Below, in pieces: positions 9,256 through 17,584 of a DNA stretch of 64,000 nt. The stretch covers positions 310,001 to 374,000 of the forward strand of contig NZ_JAPNUE010000001.1 of NCBI RefSeq assembly GCF_026626305.1, written 5' to 3'. Every line of letters starts with the position of its first letter. The stretch's first letter is position 1. The notes below the pieces were generated by a model. The model worked only from the letters and a program-made list of their open reading frames with translations. It was not told the DNA's origin and searched no databases. The DNA comes from Frigidibacter sp. RF13. Its GTDB lineage: Bacteria; Pseudomonadota; Alphaproteobacteria; Rhodobacterales; Rhodobacteraceae. A program made the position numbers and the translations under genes.

Positions 9256-9364
9256 GGCGGCTTATCCGGTGCATGTGCCCTTGCGCTGTGCTAAACAATC
9301 CACAATAGGCGGACTGATTAACACGAATCGTTGACCGCCAAACTGGGGACAGGACGTAACAGGC

Positions 9365-10585
9365 ATGATCGGGCGGAGGGCCAAACCTTCGACGGACGAG
9401 ATGGACAAACCCAAGGGGTTTGACGATTTCGAAGTGCGCCTGGGCGATGTGATGCGCGGTGAACGCGCGACGCTGTCCAAGTCGCTTCTTGATGTTCAGC
9501 GCGAGCTCAGGATCAAGGCAAGTTACATCGCCGCGATCGAGAATTGCGATGTGGCGGCCTTCGATACGCCGGGCTTCGTCGCGGGTTATGTACGGTCCTA
9601 CGCACGCTATCTCGGCATCGATCCCGAATGGGCCTTCGACCGCTTCTGCAAGGAAGCGAATTTCACCGTGGCCCACGGCATGTCCGCCGCTGCCTCGGGC
9701 AGCGTCGGCAAGGCGCGGCGCAAGGTCGAATATGCCGATCCGCTCGCCGATCCGAACGCCTCCTTCATTCCGCGTGCTGAAAGCCTCTTCGCGGGGTTCG
9801 AACCCCGCGCCTTCGGTTCTATCGCGGTCCTTGTCGCGCTCGTCTCCGGTATCGGCTATGGCGGATGGAAAGTCCTGCAGGAAGTGCAGCGCGTCCAGCT
9901 GGCCCCGGTCGCCCAGGCGCCTGGCGTGATCGCCGAACTTGATCCGCTGACCGGCGCCGTCGCCACACCCGCCCAACCCGCGATCGAGGTCGCAGCCGCC
10001 TTGCCGGGAACTGATCTTCAACCCGACCCTGAGGCGCTCGACCGACTCTATCGGCCGCAGGCGCTTGATACGCCGGTGCTGGTTCCGCGTGATGGGCCGA
10101 TCGCGGCGATCAATCCAGAGAGTGTCGGCGTCCTCAGCGACCCGACCGCCAGCCGCGTTGCTGAGGCGGTTGCAGCCGAACCCGGTCTTGGTGAGACCCC
10201 GGTTCAGGTCGTCGCAGCAGATGCGCCCGCGGTCGAGCTGATCGCCGCGCGCCCTGCCTGGGTGCGCGTTCAAGCGGCAGACGGGTCGATCCTCTTCGAG
10301 GGCACGATGGACGCGGGCGACCGCTATGCCGTGCCCGCGACCGACGAGCCGCCGCTTCTGCGCGCGGGCGAATCCGGTGCGATCTATTTCGCAGTGAACG
10401 GAGCGACTTACGGACCTGCGGGCACTGCTGGGCAGGTGACGAAGAACATTGCCCTGACCCCCGAGGCGCTGACTGAACGCTACCTCGTCGCCGATGTTGC
10501 GGCTGACGGCGATCTGGCTCGTGCGGTTGCCATGGCCTCTGCGACGCCGGTCGCTCCGACAGAACCGGTAGCGCCGTCGCAATAG
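9365..10585 (+). CDS. RodZ-like HTH/DUF4115 membrane protein
   Basis: A 406-residue bitopic protein with the RodZ layout. An N-terminal helix-turn-helix of the HTH_25 type (about residues 20-95; LGDVMRGERATLSKSL, YIAAIENCD, YVRSYARYLGID) is followed by one membrane segment at about 150-170 (FGSIAVLVALVSGIGYGGW). An Ala/Pro-rich periplasmic linker leads to a C-terminal DUF4115 domain at about 285-355 (ARPAWVRVQAADG). RodZ links MreB to the cell-wall elongation machinery. Here it sits directly before ispG, an arrangement seen in other bacteria. Start and length fit the family. Confidence 0.85.
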   Translation: MIGRRAKPSTDEMDKPKGFDDFEVRLGDVMRGERATLSKSLLDVQRELRIKASYIAAIENCDVAAFDTPGFVAGYVRSYARYLGIDPEWAFDRFCKEANFTVAHGMSAAASGSVGKARRKVEYADPLADPNASFIPRAESLFAGFEPRAFGSIAVLVALVSGIGYGGWKVLQEVQRVQLAPVAQAPGVIAELDPLTGAVATPAQPAIEVAAALPGTDLQPDPEALDRLYRPQALDTPVLVPRDGPIAAINPESVGVLSDPTASRVAEAVAAEPGLGETPVQVVAADAPAVELIAARPAWVRVQAADGSILFEGTMDAGDRYAVPATDEPPLLRAGESGAIYFAVNGATYGPAGTAGQVTKNIALTPEALTERYLVADVAADGDLARAVAMASATPVAPTEPVAPSQ

Positions 10586-10651
10586 GTGCCGTTGCACCCG
10601 GGGGCCGCGGGGTCTATCTAGGCGGCTGACCGAGTGACGGAGCCGCGCCCC

Positions 10652-11794
10652 ATGTCCCACAATCCCATCCGCCCCTGGCGTTCGATCGAGCGGCGTGTGT
10701 CGCGCCAGATCCGTGTGGGCAAGGTTCTGGTGGGCGGCGATGCGCCGATCTCGGTCCAGACGATGACCAACACGATCACCTCGGACGTGGCCGCGACCAT
10801 CGAACAGGTGCAGCGCTGCGCTGTGGCCGGGGCGGACATCGTCCGCATCTCGACGCCCGACGAGGATGCGACCCGCGCCTTGAGGGAGATTGTCGCGGAA
10901 AGTCCCGTGCCGATCGTCGCCGACATCCATTTCCACTACAAACGCGCCATCGAGGCGGCTGAGGCAGGTGCGGCCTGCCTGCGCATCAATCCCGGCAATA
11001 TCGGTTCGGCCGACCGGGTGCGCGAGGTGGTGAAGGCCGCGAAGGATCACGGCTGTTCGATCCGCATCGGCGTGAACGCCGGGTCATTGGAAAAGCACCT
11101 TCTCGACAAATATGGCGAGCCTTGCCCGGCGGCGATGGTCGAAAGCGGGCTCGACCATATCAAGCTGTTGCAGGACAACGATTTTCACGAATTCAAGATC
11201 AGCGTGAAGGCATCCGACGTTTTCCTTGCCGCCGCCGCCTATCAGGAACTGGCGCAGGTGACTGACGCGCCGATCCATCTGGGCATCACTGAGGCGGGCG
11301 GGCTTGTCTCCGGCACGGTCAAATCGGCGATCGGGCTTGGCAACCTTCTGTGGATGGGGATCGGCGATACGATCCGCGTCTCGCTTTCGGCCGATCCGGT
11401 CGAGGAGGTGAAGGTGGGCTTCGAGATCCTGAAATCTCTCGGCCTTCGCCATCGCGGCGTCACCATCATCTCTTGCCCCTCTTGCGCGCGGCAGGGGTTC
11501 GACGTGATCAAGACGGTCGCAGCGCTGGAAGAACGGCTGGCGCATGTCACCACCTCGATGTCGCTCTCGATCATCGGCTGCGTGGTCAACGGCCCGGGCG
11601 AAGCGCTGATGACCGATATCGGCTTTACCGGCGGCGGCGCGGGCAAGGGCATGGTCTATCTCGCCGGGCGCCAGCATCACACGATGGGCAATGACCAGAT
11701 GATCGACCATATTGTCGAGCTGGTCGAGAACAAGGCCGCCGAGATCGAGGCCACGGCAGCGGCCGAGAGTGCAGGCGCTGCGGCGGCGGAGTAG
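10652..11794 (+). CDS. ispG: 4-hydroxy-3-methylbut-2-en-1-yl diphosphate synthase (flavodoxin)
   Basis: IspG carries out the reductive ring opening of methylerythritol cyclodiphosphate to HMBPP in the MEP isoprenoid pathway. It uses a [4Fe-4S] cluster and electrons from flavodoxin or ferredoxin. The 380-residue protein has the TIM-barrel N-half ([18 protein letters not shown]) and the cluster cysteines in [12 protein letters not shown] and [12 protein letters not shown]. The start at MSHNPIRPW has GGAG at good distance; a start six codons upstream is also open. The Ala/Glu-rich C-terminal tail is unremarkable. It lies 66 bp after the RodZ-like gene and may be cotranscribed with it. Confidence 0.95.
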   Translation: MSHNPIRPWRSIERRVSRQIRVGKVLVGGDAPISVQTMTNTITSDVAATIEQVQRCAVAGADIVRISTPDEDATRALREIVAESPVPIVADIHFHYKRAIEAAEAGAACLRINPGNIGSADRVREVVKAAKDHGCSIRIGVNAGSLEKHLLDKYGEPCPAAMVESGLDHIKLLQDNDFHEFKISVKASDVFLAAAAYQELAQVTDAPIHLGITEAGGLVSGTVKSAIGLGNLLWMGIGDTIRVSLSADPVEEVKVGFEILKSLGLRHRGVTIISCPSCARQGFDVIKTVAALEERLAHVTTSMSLSIIGCVVNGPGEALMTDIGFTGGGAGKGMVYLAGRQHHTMGNDQMIDHIVELVENKAAEIEATAAAESAGAAAAE

Positions 11795-11828
11795 GGCGCC
11801 AGCCCCTTCGACGCGTCCGGGCCAGGGC

Positions 11829-11847
11829 TTGCATTACATAAAAGCAA
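11829..11847. promoter_or_regulatory. Candidate operator TTGC-N11-GCAA (copy 1)
   Basis: An inverted repeat TTGC/GCAA with an 11-nt spacer, 46 bp before the SatD-like start. It shares the same arms and spacer as the copy at 11858-11876, their centres 29 bp apart. Two identical layouts in a row suggest an operator for a dimeric HTH protein, possibly the SatD-like product itself. Confidence 0.4.
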
Positions 11848-11857
11848 ATCCACAGAC

Positions 11858-11876
11858 TTGCATAAGGCGATTGCAA
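11858..11876. promoter_or_regulatory. Candidate operator TTGC-N11-GCAA (copy 2)
   Basis: The second TTGC-N11-GCAA repeat, in which the arms extend to CTTGCA / TGCAAG with a 9-nt centre. It lies 17 bp before the ATG at 11893, where a bound protein would block initiation. See copy 1. Confidence 0.45.
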
Positions 11877-11892
11877 GCCCTATAGTTTGCAC

Positions 11893-12537
11893 ATGAGCGA
11901 CAGATGCGCCGTCCTGACCGGAGATATCGTGCGTTCCTCGGCCGCCGGGCCAGAGGCGACGGATCGTGCCATGGCTGTCCTTTCTGCCGCCGCGCGTGAT
12001 GTTGCGGGCTGGACAGGCGGTGACACCCGTTTCACCCGCTATCGTGGCGACGGCTGGCAGATCTATCTGCAAGACCGCCCCGGCCTAGCCTTCCGCGCCA
12101 CGCTTTTCCTTGCCGCACGGCTTACCGCAACACTCCCCGGCATGGCGACACGCATCTCCGTCGGTATCGGCCCGGTCGCGCGGCTCGGGGCGACCGGCCT
12201 CTCCGGCGCAAGCGGTGCGGCTTTTGAAACGTCCGGTCAGGCACTCGACGCACTGAGCAGCGGTTGGCACCGCCTCGCGATTGCCGGCGAAGGTGTTCTC
12301 GGCTTGCACGCGGCGCTCTTCGAGGTTGCCGACTGGATGATCCGGCGCTGGTCGCGAGAACAGGCGGAGGCCGTGGCGCTGGCGCTAGAGCACGACGGCG
12401 CGCCGATGGCGGAACTGGCGGGCCGTCTCGACATCACACGGCAGGCTTTCGAGGCGCGGATCGCCGCCTCGGGCTTCCGGGCGCTCGCCACCGCCTTGCA
12501 CGAGATGGACCGCGAAACCTTCGGAGGGGCGGCATGA
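11893..12537 (+). CDS. SatD-like protein with C-terminal HTH
   Basis: A 214-residue protein beginning MSDRCAVLTGDIVRSS, the TGDIVxS opening seen in SatD-family proteins. The C-terminal part (about residues 155-205: MAELAGRLDITRQAFEARIAASG) looks like a helix-turn-helix. The ATG at 11893 is preferred to an upstream TTG. Its stop overlaps the start of the DUF3307 gene by 4 bp (ATGA), so the two are translationally coupled; SatD/DUF3307 pairs are known as neighbours elsewhere. Two tandem palindromes lie just upstream. The molecular function is unknown; a regulator role is inferred. Confidence 0.7.
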   Translation: MSDRCAVLTGDIVRSSAAGPEATDRAMAVLSAAARDVAGWTGGDTRFTRYRGDGWQIYLQDRPGLAFRATLFLAARLTATLPGMATRISVGIGPVARLGATGLSGASGAAFETSGQALDALSSGWHRLAIAGEGVLGLHAALFEVADWMIRRWSREQAEAVALALEHDGAPMAELAGRLDITRQAFEARIAASGFRALATALHEMDRETFGGAA

Positions 12538-13247
12538 TCGAGACCTTCGCGGCACTGCTCTTTGCCCATGTGCTCGCAGATTTCGTCCTGCAGACCGGCT
12601 GGATGGTCGCCAACAAGCGCGCGCCCGCCGCGATGCTGTCGCATATTGCCGTGGTCTTCGTAACCGCTGCGGCGACCATAGGCACGCTCCATCCAATTCT
12701 TCTCGGCCTCGCGGGCGCGCATCTTCTCATCGACACGCTGAAGACCTTCTCCGGGCGGCGCGGCCTGATACCCTTCCTCGCCGATCAGGCGGCCCATCTG
12801 GCAAGCCTTGCGGCACTCGCCCGGCTCGCGCCTGATCTCTGGGACGGCGGGCAGTGGTCCGGCCTTACGGCCGCGCCCGCCTGCTTCGCCCTCGCGGCGG
12901 GCCTGATCCTCGCCACCCGGGCGGGCGGCTTCGCCGTCGGCTTCCTGATGGAGCCATGGGCGCCCGACATGCCGGTCGGGCTTCTGGGCGCGGGCCGCGC
13001 CATCGGCATGCTGGAACGGGGCCTCGTCTTCATTCTGGTGATGACCGGCCAGACCGGCGCCATCGGCTTTCTGATCGCGGCGAAATCGGTCCTCAGGTTC
13101 GGGGCCGTGGGCGATGACCGCAAGATCAGCGAATATGTGATCGTGGGCACGCTCGCATCTTTCGGCTGGGGGATCGTGACGGCCATCCTGACGCTTTCGC
13201 TTCTGACGTACCTGCCGCCGCTTGGAATTCCCGACCTTCCTCCTTAG
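12534..13247 (+). CDS. DUF3307 membrane protein
   Basis: A 237-residue polytopic membrane protein. It begins METFAALLFAHVLADFVLQ-like (IETFAALLFAHVLADFVLQ), the conserved DUF3307 opening with an Asp/Gln in a hydrophobic segment. Further hydrophobic stretches at about 30-50, 55-70, 105-125, 155-180 and 205-228 give five or six membrane segments. It is coupled by an ATGA overlap to the SatD-like gene. The family has no assigned activity. A transport or sensing role alongside the cytosolic SatD-like partner is inference. Confidence 0.75.
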   Translation: MIETFAALLFAHVLADFVLQTGWMVANKRAPAAMLSHIAVVFVTAAATIGTLHPILLGLAGAHLLIDTLKTFSGRRGLIPFLADQAAHLASLAALARLAPDLWDGGQWSGLTAAPACFALAAGLILATRAGGFAVGFLMEPWAPDMPVGLLGAGRAIGMLERGLVFILVMTGQTGAIGFLIAAKSVLRFGAVGDDRKISEYVIVGTLASFGWGIVTAILTLSLLTYLPPLGIPDLPP

Positions 13248-13269
13248 ATTAGAGGGAAGGAGACCTGAC

Positions 13270-13653
13270 ATGTTCGGCATACCCGGAAAACCACCCGTAA
13301 CCCTCACGCCGCGCGCCGTCGCGCAAATCGCGCGCCTGATGGCCAAGGACGGCGCCCATGGCCTGAAGGTGGGCGTCAAGAAGGGCGGCTGCGCGGGCAT
13401 GGAATATACGATGGAATTCGCCGCCGCACCCGGCCCGATGGACGAGGTGGTGGAGCAGGACGGCGCGCGGGTGATGATCGCGCCCATGGCGCAGATGTTC
13501 CTTTTCGGCACCGAGATCGACTATGAAACCTCGCTTCTGGAAAGCGGCTTCAGGTTCATCAATCCAAACGTCGCCGAGGCCTGCGGCTGCGGGGAATCGA
13601 TCAAGTTCAAGGACGCGCCCGAGGCCGGTGCCGGTTCGGGTGCGGGTCTCTAG
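13270..13653 (+). CDS. A-type iron-sulfur carrier (HesB/IscA/SufA/ErpA family)
   Basis: A 127-residue protein of the A-type Fe-S carrier family. The three conserved cysteines are present: KKGGCAGMEY (about Cys41) and EACGCGESI (Cys-Gly-Cys, about 106-108). These carriers receive clusters from ISC or SUF scaffolds and pass them to apo-proteins in the cytosol. The ATG at 13270 is chosen for its strong RBS (AAGGAG, 7 nt upstream); the open frame extends further 5' without support. The Gly/Ala-rich last 15 residues are outside the family fold. It lies 22 bp after the DUF3307 gene, and IspG two genes upstream is a possible client. Confidence 0.9.
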   Translation: MFGIPGKPPVTLTPRAVAQIARLMAKDGAHGLKVGVKKGGCAGMEYTMEFAAAPGPMDEVVEQDGARVMIAPMAQMFLFGTEIDYETSLLESGFRFINPNVAEACGCGESIKFKDAPEAGAGSGAGL

Positions 13654-13659
13654 CCCGCG

Positions 13660-13983
13660 ATGAGCGTCTCAGCCGCCGACATCGCCTTTGCCGAAGAGCT
13701 GTTCGAAGGGTTGAGGCCTCTCACCAGCCGCAAGATGATGGGCGGTCTTTGCCTCTACCGCGACGGCACGATCTTCGCGATCCTGCATGGCGACGGCTCG
13801 ATCTGGCTGAAAGGCGCGGGCGCCTTCGCCGACCGGCTGACCGCCGAAGGCTGGGAACGCTGGACCTACAGCCGCGACGGCGGGAAGGTCACCGCCATGC
13901 CCTACTGGCGCCTGCCGCCCGGGTTGCTCGATGATCCGGATGAAGCCTGCCGCTGGGCGCGGCAAGCGCTCGCGGCCCTCTGA
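13660..13983 (+). CDS. TfoX N-terminal domain protein
   Basis: A 107-residue protein made only of a TfoX/Sxy N-terminal domain: an N-terminal helix (AEELFEGLRPLTSRKMMGGLCLYRDG) and an alpha/beta core with AILHGDGSIWLKG and the final YWRLPPGLLDDPDEACRWARQAL. Full-length TfoX/Sxy regulates competence genes, but single-domain relatives are widespread in non-competent bacteria and their role is unclear. It starts 6 bp after the A-type carrier stop, so it is probably cotranscribed. It converges on the nuclease operon with only 25 bp between stops. Confidence 0.85.
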   Translation: MSVSAADIAFAEELFEGLRPLTSRKMMGGLCLYRDGTIFAILHGDGSIWLKGAGAFADRLTAEGWERWTYSRDGGKVTAMPYWRLPPGLLDDPDEACRWARQALAAL

Positions 13984-14008
13984 AGCCGGCCAAGCGCCGC
14001 CCACACCA

Positions 14009-16282
14009 TCATGGCAGACGGATATCGATCCGCCCCGCGCTAGGCTTTTCCGGCGCTGTGGCTTTTGCCGGATAACCGGCGCTGGCAAGATCGGCGGCCA
14101 GCATTGAACCCGCCCCCTGATCCGCATCGGTGAAAGCAATCACGGATTGCTCCGGCCCGCTGCCCGTCCGTTCCGCTGCGCCAACCCGCCAACCAAGCCC
14201 CGTCAGATAGACCGCCAGCGCCTCAGCTTCCGCCCGCGGGGTCAAGGAGAAGCGGATCGTCACCTCATGCTCGGGCGGTGGCAGGATGGCGAGTGCGGCG
14301 GGCAAACCTTCGGGCAGCGCGGCGATCCCGCCGAGCGCTGCGGGCAGAGAGGCGACCGCGTGCCGCGCGCGGGCACGGATCGTCTGCCAAGCCGGATCGG
14401 CCCAGCGATCGGGCGGGACCAGCGCGAGAGCCGTCAGCAGATTGTCGCGGATCGCGGGATTGGCGGTTGTAGGCAGGGTTTCGTCGGCAAGCGCGACCAG
14501 GGCGGCGGCGAGGGCCGTCTGCTCCTCGGGAACGAACCCGCCCGGCGCGAAGGCGGCGGCCAAAGCGTCAAGGATCGACCCGCTCGTATCCCGGTCGGCG
14601 GTCAGAAGATCGCCAAGCCGGGCGGCAAGCGCCTCACCGGGCGACAGGTCCGGCGGCATTTCGCCGCCCGCTTCGATGCCGAAAAGTATGGCAGGGAATA
14701 TGAGGCCGGTCTGGCGCTCGATCTCCTCCAGGCTCGTCCGGTGCGCCTCGGGTAGGAACGTGGCCGGAAGCGTGTCTGTCTGCATCAGGATGAACGGATC
14801 GACGATCAGGCCAGCACTGCCATTCCGGCGCGAAACAACGACCTTCCAGAAGCCGGACGGTACCTGGGTGCCGTAAGGGGCGGGATCCTTCTCGGTCAGG
14901 ATCGGGCCGGTGAAGATCACGATCCGGTCGGCCGAGGGATTGTGCCCGGACAGCGCCCAGTTCTCCAGCCTGCTCCAGATGCCGCGATTGAACCAGCCGA
15001 ACTGGGGGCTGGCGTTCGCGTAAGTATCCACGATGCCGTTCAGGCGCAGCGCCGCCGCTTTCAGATCGCCCTCGAAGACCGGACCCCAGGTGATACCGTT
15101 GCGCGGGATCAGATGACCGCGGTCGATATCCGGGCCGAGGAACCAGGCCGGATCGGCCTGCTGCTCTTGTGGAAGGCGCGGGTCGAAGGAGAAGGCCCCC
15201 GGTACGCGCCTGAGCGACAGGCGGGCCTTGCGGTCCACCATTTCGGCAGCAAAGAACGGCTGACGCCGGGCGGCGTTCATCACGAGGCTCGCATTCGGAT
15301 AGTCGAGCGGCGCGCCGCCGAGGGCGGCTGACGGGCGCAAAGCCTCGCCGAGGGCGGGCATCGGCAAGTCGAGGCCAAGGAAGGCGGGATCGTAGCCACT
15401 GTAGCCACCTGCCTCTTGCGCTGCAGAAATCACCGCCGAGGTCTCTGGAAGGGCGTTCTCCACCGTTGCCTTCAGGTCGGGCGGCAGGTCTTCCGTCTCG
15501 ACACCTGTTGCCTTGGCACCTTCGTTCAGCGCCGCCGCAAGGCGCGCATTCTCGGAGATAAGCGCGTCGATCCGCGTCTGACTCGATTGCGCATCGGCAC
15601 GCGATCTCTCGATCGTTAGCTGAAGCTCAGCTTTTTCGAGCGACAGGACCTCGTTCGCGTTGGCGAGGCCCGTCCTGGCACGCTCTGCCGCTTGCCATTG
15701 GTACCACGAGATAACGGCAAGCGCGGTTGCGGCGACCAGCAGGAGCGCAAGAATGGTAATGACCGCCTGACGGCGGCGCGCCTGCTGGGCGATCGTCGCC
15801 TGTTCGTGGCGATTGCTCGCGGTGACGAAGGCCGCAATGTCAGGATCGCGATCGGTAAAACGCGCCGCCGCGAGGAGCGCGTCACCCTGCAAAAGGTAAC
15901 CCGGCGCTTCGCCGGAAGTTTTCCATTGCCGGGCGAGGGCGGAAAGCCGGATCAGTTCGCGCGCCGCCTCGGCGCGGCCCGCGAGGTCTGTGGCAGCATC
16001 TGCCCTGTCGCCTGCCGCCTCTTCCCCGAACGGATCGAGAATCGCCGGGTTGAAATCCTCCGCCGTCAGGTCGCGGCTGCCCAGAAGTTCCGCCGACCAG
16101 AAATCGAGAATGCGCTGCGCCTCGCGCCGCTCATGCGCAGTTTCAGTATGGGCGCCGCTCGCGCGGGCGCGTCCGAGGAAACCGCGGATCGCGGCAGCGT
16201 CGCGGGTCTTGTCGTCCATGAACGCCAGATGAGCGGCGCGCAGATCGCCGAGCGTCGGAAAAGGGGCAGGGGACTCAGTCAT
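14009..16282 (-). CDS. Membrane-anchored DNA/RNA non-specific endonuclease with adaptor-like N-terminus
   Basis: A 757-residue protein with several parts. Residues 1-90 (PTLGDLRAAHLAFM...RRILDFWSAELLG) resemble the helical adaptor often found ahead of STAND-type NTPases in conflict systems. A membrane segment lies at about 173-195, a coiled coil at about 200-255, and a NUC-family nuclease domain at about 310-550 with DRGH at 387-390, holding the general-base His390. The C-terminal tail (about 680-757) has a two-strand/two-helix look, possibly SPOR-like. It is the last gene of a four-gene operon; its start overlaps the stop of the EAD1-like gene by 8 bp. The GYDPAFLG stretch before the nuclease recurs in the 18712-21318 product. 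Target unknown. Confidence 0.8.
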   Translation of the reverse strand: MTESPAPFPTLGDLRAAHLAFMDDKTRDAAAIRGFLGRARASGAHTETAHERREAQRILDFWSAELLGSRDLTAEDFNPAILDPFGEEAAGDRADAATDLAGRAEAARELIRLSALARQWKTSGEAPGYLLQGDALLAAARFTDRDPDIAAFVTASNRHEQATIAQQARRRQAVITILALLLVAATALAVISWYQWQAAERARTGLANANEVLSLEKAELQLTIERSRADAQSSQTRIDALISENARLAAALNEGAKATGVETEDLPPDLKATVENALPETSAVISAAQEAGGYSGYDPAFLGLDLPMPALGEALRPSAALGGAPLDYPNASLVMNAARRQPFFAAEMVDRKARLSLRRVPGAFSFDPRLPQEQQADPAWFLGPDIDRGHLIPRNGITWGPVFEGDLKAAALRLNGIVDTYANASPQFGWFNRGIWSRLENWALSGHNPSADRIVIFTGPILTEKDPAPYGTQVPSGFWKVVVSRRNGSAGLIVDPFILMQTDTLPATFLPEAHRTSLEEIERQTGLIFPAILFGIEAGGEMPPDLSPGEALAARLGDLLTADRDTSGSILDALAAAFAPGGFVPEEQTALAAALVALADETLPTTANPAIRDNLLTALALVPPDRWADPAWQTIRARARHAVASLPAALGGIAALPEGLPAALAILPPPEHEVTIRFSLTPRAEAEALAVYLTGLGWRVGAAERTGSGPEQSVIAFTDADQGAGSMLAADLASAGYPAKATAPEKPSAGRIDIRLP

Positions 16283-17576
16283 CGGATAACTCCGCCACGA
16301 GAGACTGCAGGGGGGCGCTGATCGCGACGAGCGCCCCGCAGTCGGATTTCAGGCTCCGGTCGACCGCGAAGAACCGGAAGCGCGCCTTGACCCGGACATT
16401 GGCGAAGGCGGCGACCAGCGCGTCATCCATCTGGTCGCGCGTGATCTGGTCGTCGAGCCGCCCGGCATAAAGACCAGTGTCCTTGGCCCATTGCGCCTCC
16501 GGCTCGTAGGCCGAAAGATCAAGGATCGCGCGCTTGAGGTCGGGCCAGTAGATCGCGAACTCGGCGAGAGCATCCGGCCCGCGATGATCGCAGAGATCGT
16601 CGATATAGCCGATCTTTATGTCGATCTCCTGCCAGGCCCGATGTTCGGCGACCCGTCCGTGCAGGGCGGGCGCGATGAGGGTGAGCGCGGCGCCCGCCCG
16701 CGCCACCTCCTCGCCCGCAGGCGCGGGCAGGGCGGGGCGAATGCCGCCCAGCGCCGCGCCCAGCCGGTCAAGCTCCAGCGCGTCGGCGGCGACCACGATC
16801 TGTTCGTTCAGCCGCGAGGGCACGGTCGCAAGGATGCGCGCCACATCGGCGAGCGCCACCTGCGCGGGGCCGGATTGCCGGTCGGCCAGCGCCTGCCTCA
16901 GGTCCGCGTTCGCCTTCGCAAGCCGGTCGAGCCACGCCCTCTCCAGTTGTTGCGTCAGCCCGGTGGCGGGCAGATCGGCGATCCAGCCGTCGATCAGCGT
17001 GCAGGCACTGTCGAGCCGGGTCTGGTAATCGACCAGTTCCGCCTCGCGCAGCGGATCGTCCCCCAGCGCTCGCGCCGCGCCGCGCAGGTTGCTCAGCTGG
17101 CGAAACTGCAGCTGGTGAAGGCAGTCATGAATTTCCTTGTAGGTGCGAAGCGTGCCGACGGTTTCGGCAATGCCGCCGATCAGCCCTTTCGAGGTGGCAA
17201 GAGCTGCGCGCACCTCCGGATCGTTCAGGCTTACAGCGGCGGCGGCGAGCCCGGTCAGAAGCACGCCTACCTGTGCCTCGGTTGCGGGCAAGGCCTCCAG
17301 CGCTTCAGGGCAAGCGGTCCGGATCGCATCTGTGAGCGGGGAGTCGGTGCGCCGCCGCAAGGCGATCTCGGTCAGGACCGCGCGCTCGATTCCCCGGTCG
17401 GAGAGTTTGCGCAGGAGCTCCAGCACCGTGTCGCGCATCGGCTTGCCCTGACCGACCCAGGCCTTGAAGAGGCCGCCACCTGTGGTCTTGCGCATCACGA
17501 TATCAAGCTCGTCGGGCCCGAAACCGTCGCCGATCAGGATGGAAAGCGCGTCGATGGCGGCGGGGTCCAGCGGCAT
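16275..17576 (-). CDS. EAD1-like domain protein with long helical C-terminus
   Basis: A 433-residue protein. Residues 1-90 (PLDPAAIDALSILIGDGFGPDELDIVMRK, then TVLELLRKLSDRG) look like an effector-associated domain 1 (EAD1), a death-like adaptor that pairs effectors with sensors in bacterial conflict systems. The remainder is predicted all-helical, with Leu/Ala heptad patterning and no catalytic motif that I recognise. The start at MPLDPAAID is chosen because it aligns with the EAD1 beginning of its neighbour and follows that gene's stop by 8 bp. A bridging or scaffold role between the protease and the nuclease is inferred from operon position. Confidence 0.65.
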   Translation of the reverse strand: MPLDPAAIDALSILIGDGFGPDELDIVMRKTTGGGLFKAWVGQGKPMRDTVLELLRKLSDRGIERAVLTEIALRRRTDSPLTDAIRTACPEALEALPATEAQVGVLLTGLAAAAVSLNDPEVRAALATSKGLIGGIAETVGTLRTYKEIHDCLHQLQFRQLSNLRGAARALGDDPLREAELVDYQTRLDSACTLIDGWIADLPATGLTQQLERAWLDRLAKANADLRQALADRQSGPAQVALADVARILATVPSRLNEQIVVAADALELDRLGAALGGIRPALPAPAGEEVARAGAALTLIAPALHGRVAEHRAWQEIDIKIGYIDDLCDHRGPDALAEFAIYWPDLKRAILDLSAYEPEAQWAKDTGLYAGRLDDQITRDQMDDALVAAFANVRVKARFRFFAVDRSLKSDCGALVAISAPLQSLVAELSDD

Positions 17577-17584
17577 CGCGCCCC

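Noticed and set aside
9149..11050. 633-residue minus-strand frame
   Set aside because: Antisense to the RodZ-like gene and ispG; no RBS and no recognisable domain.
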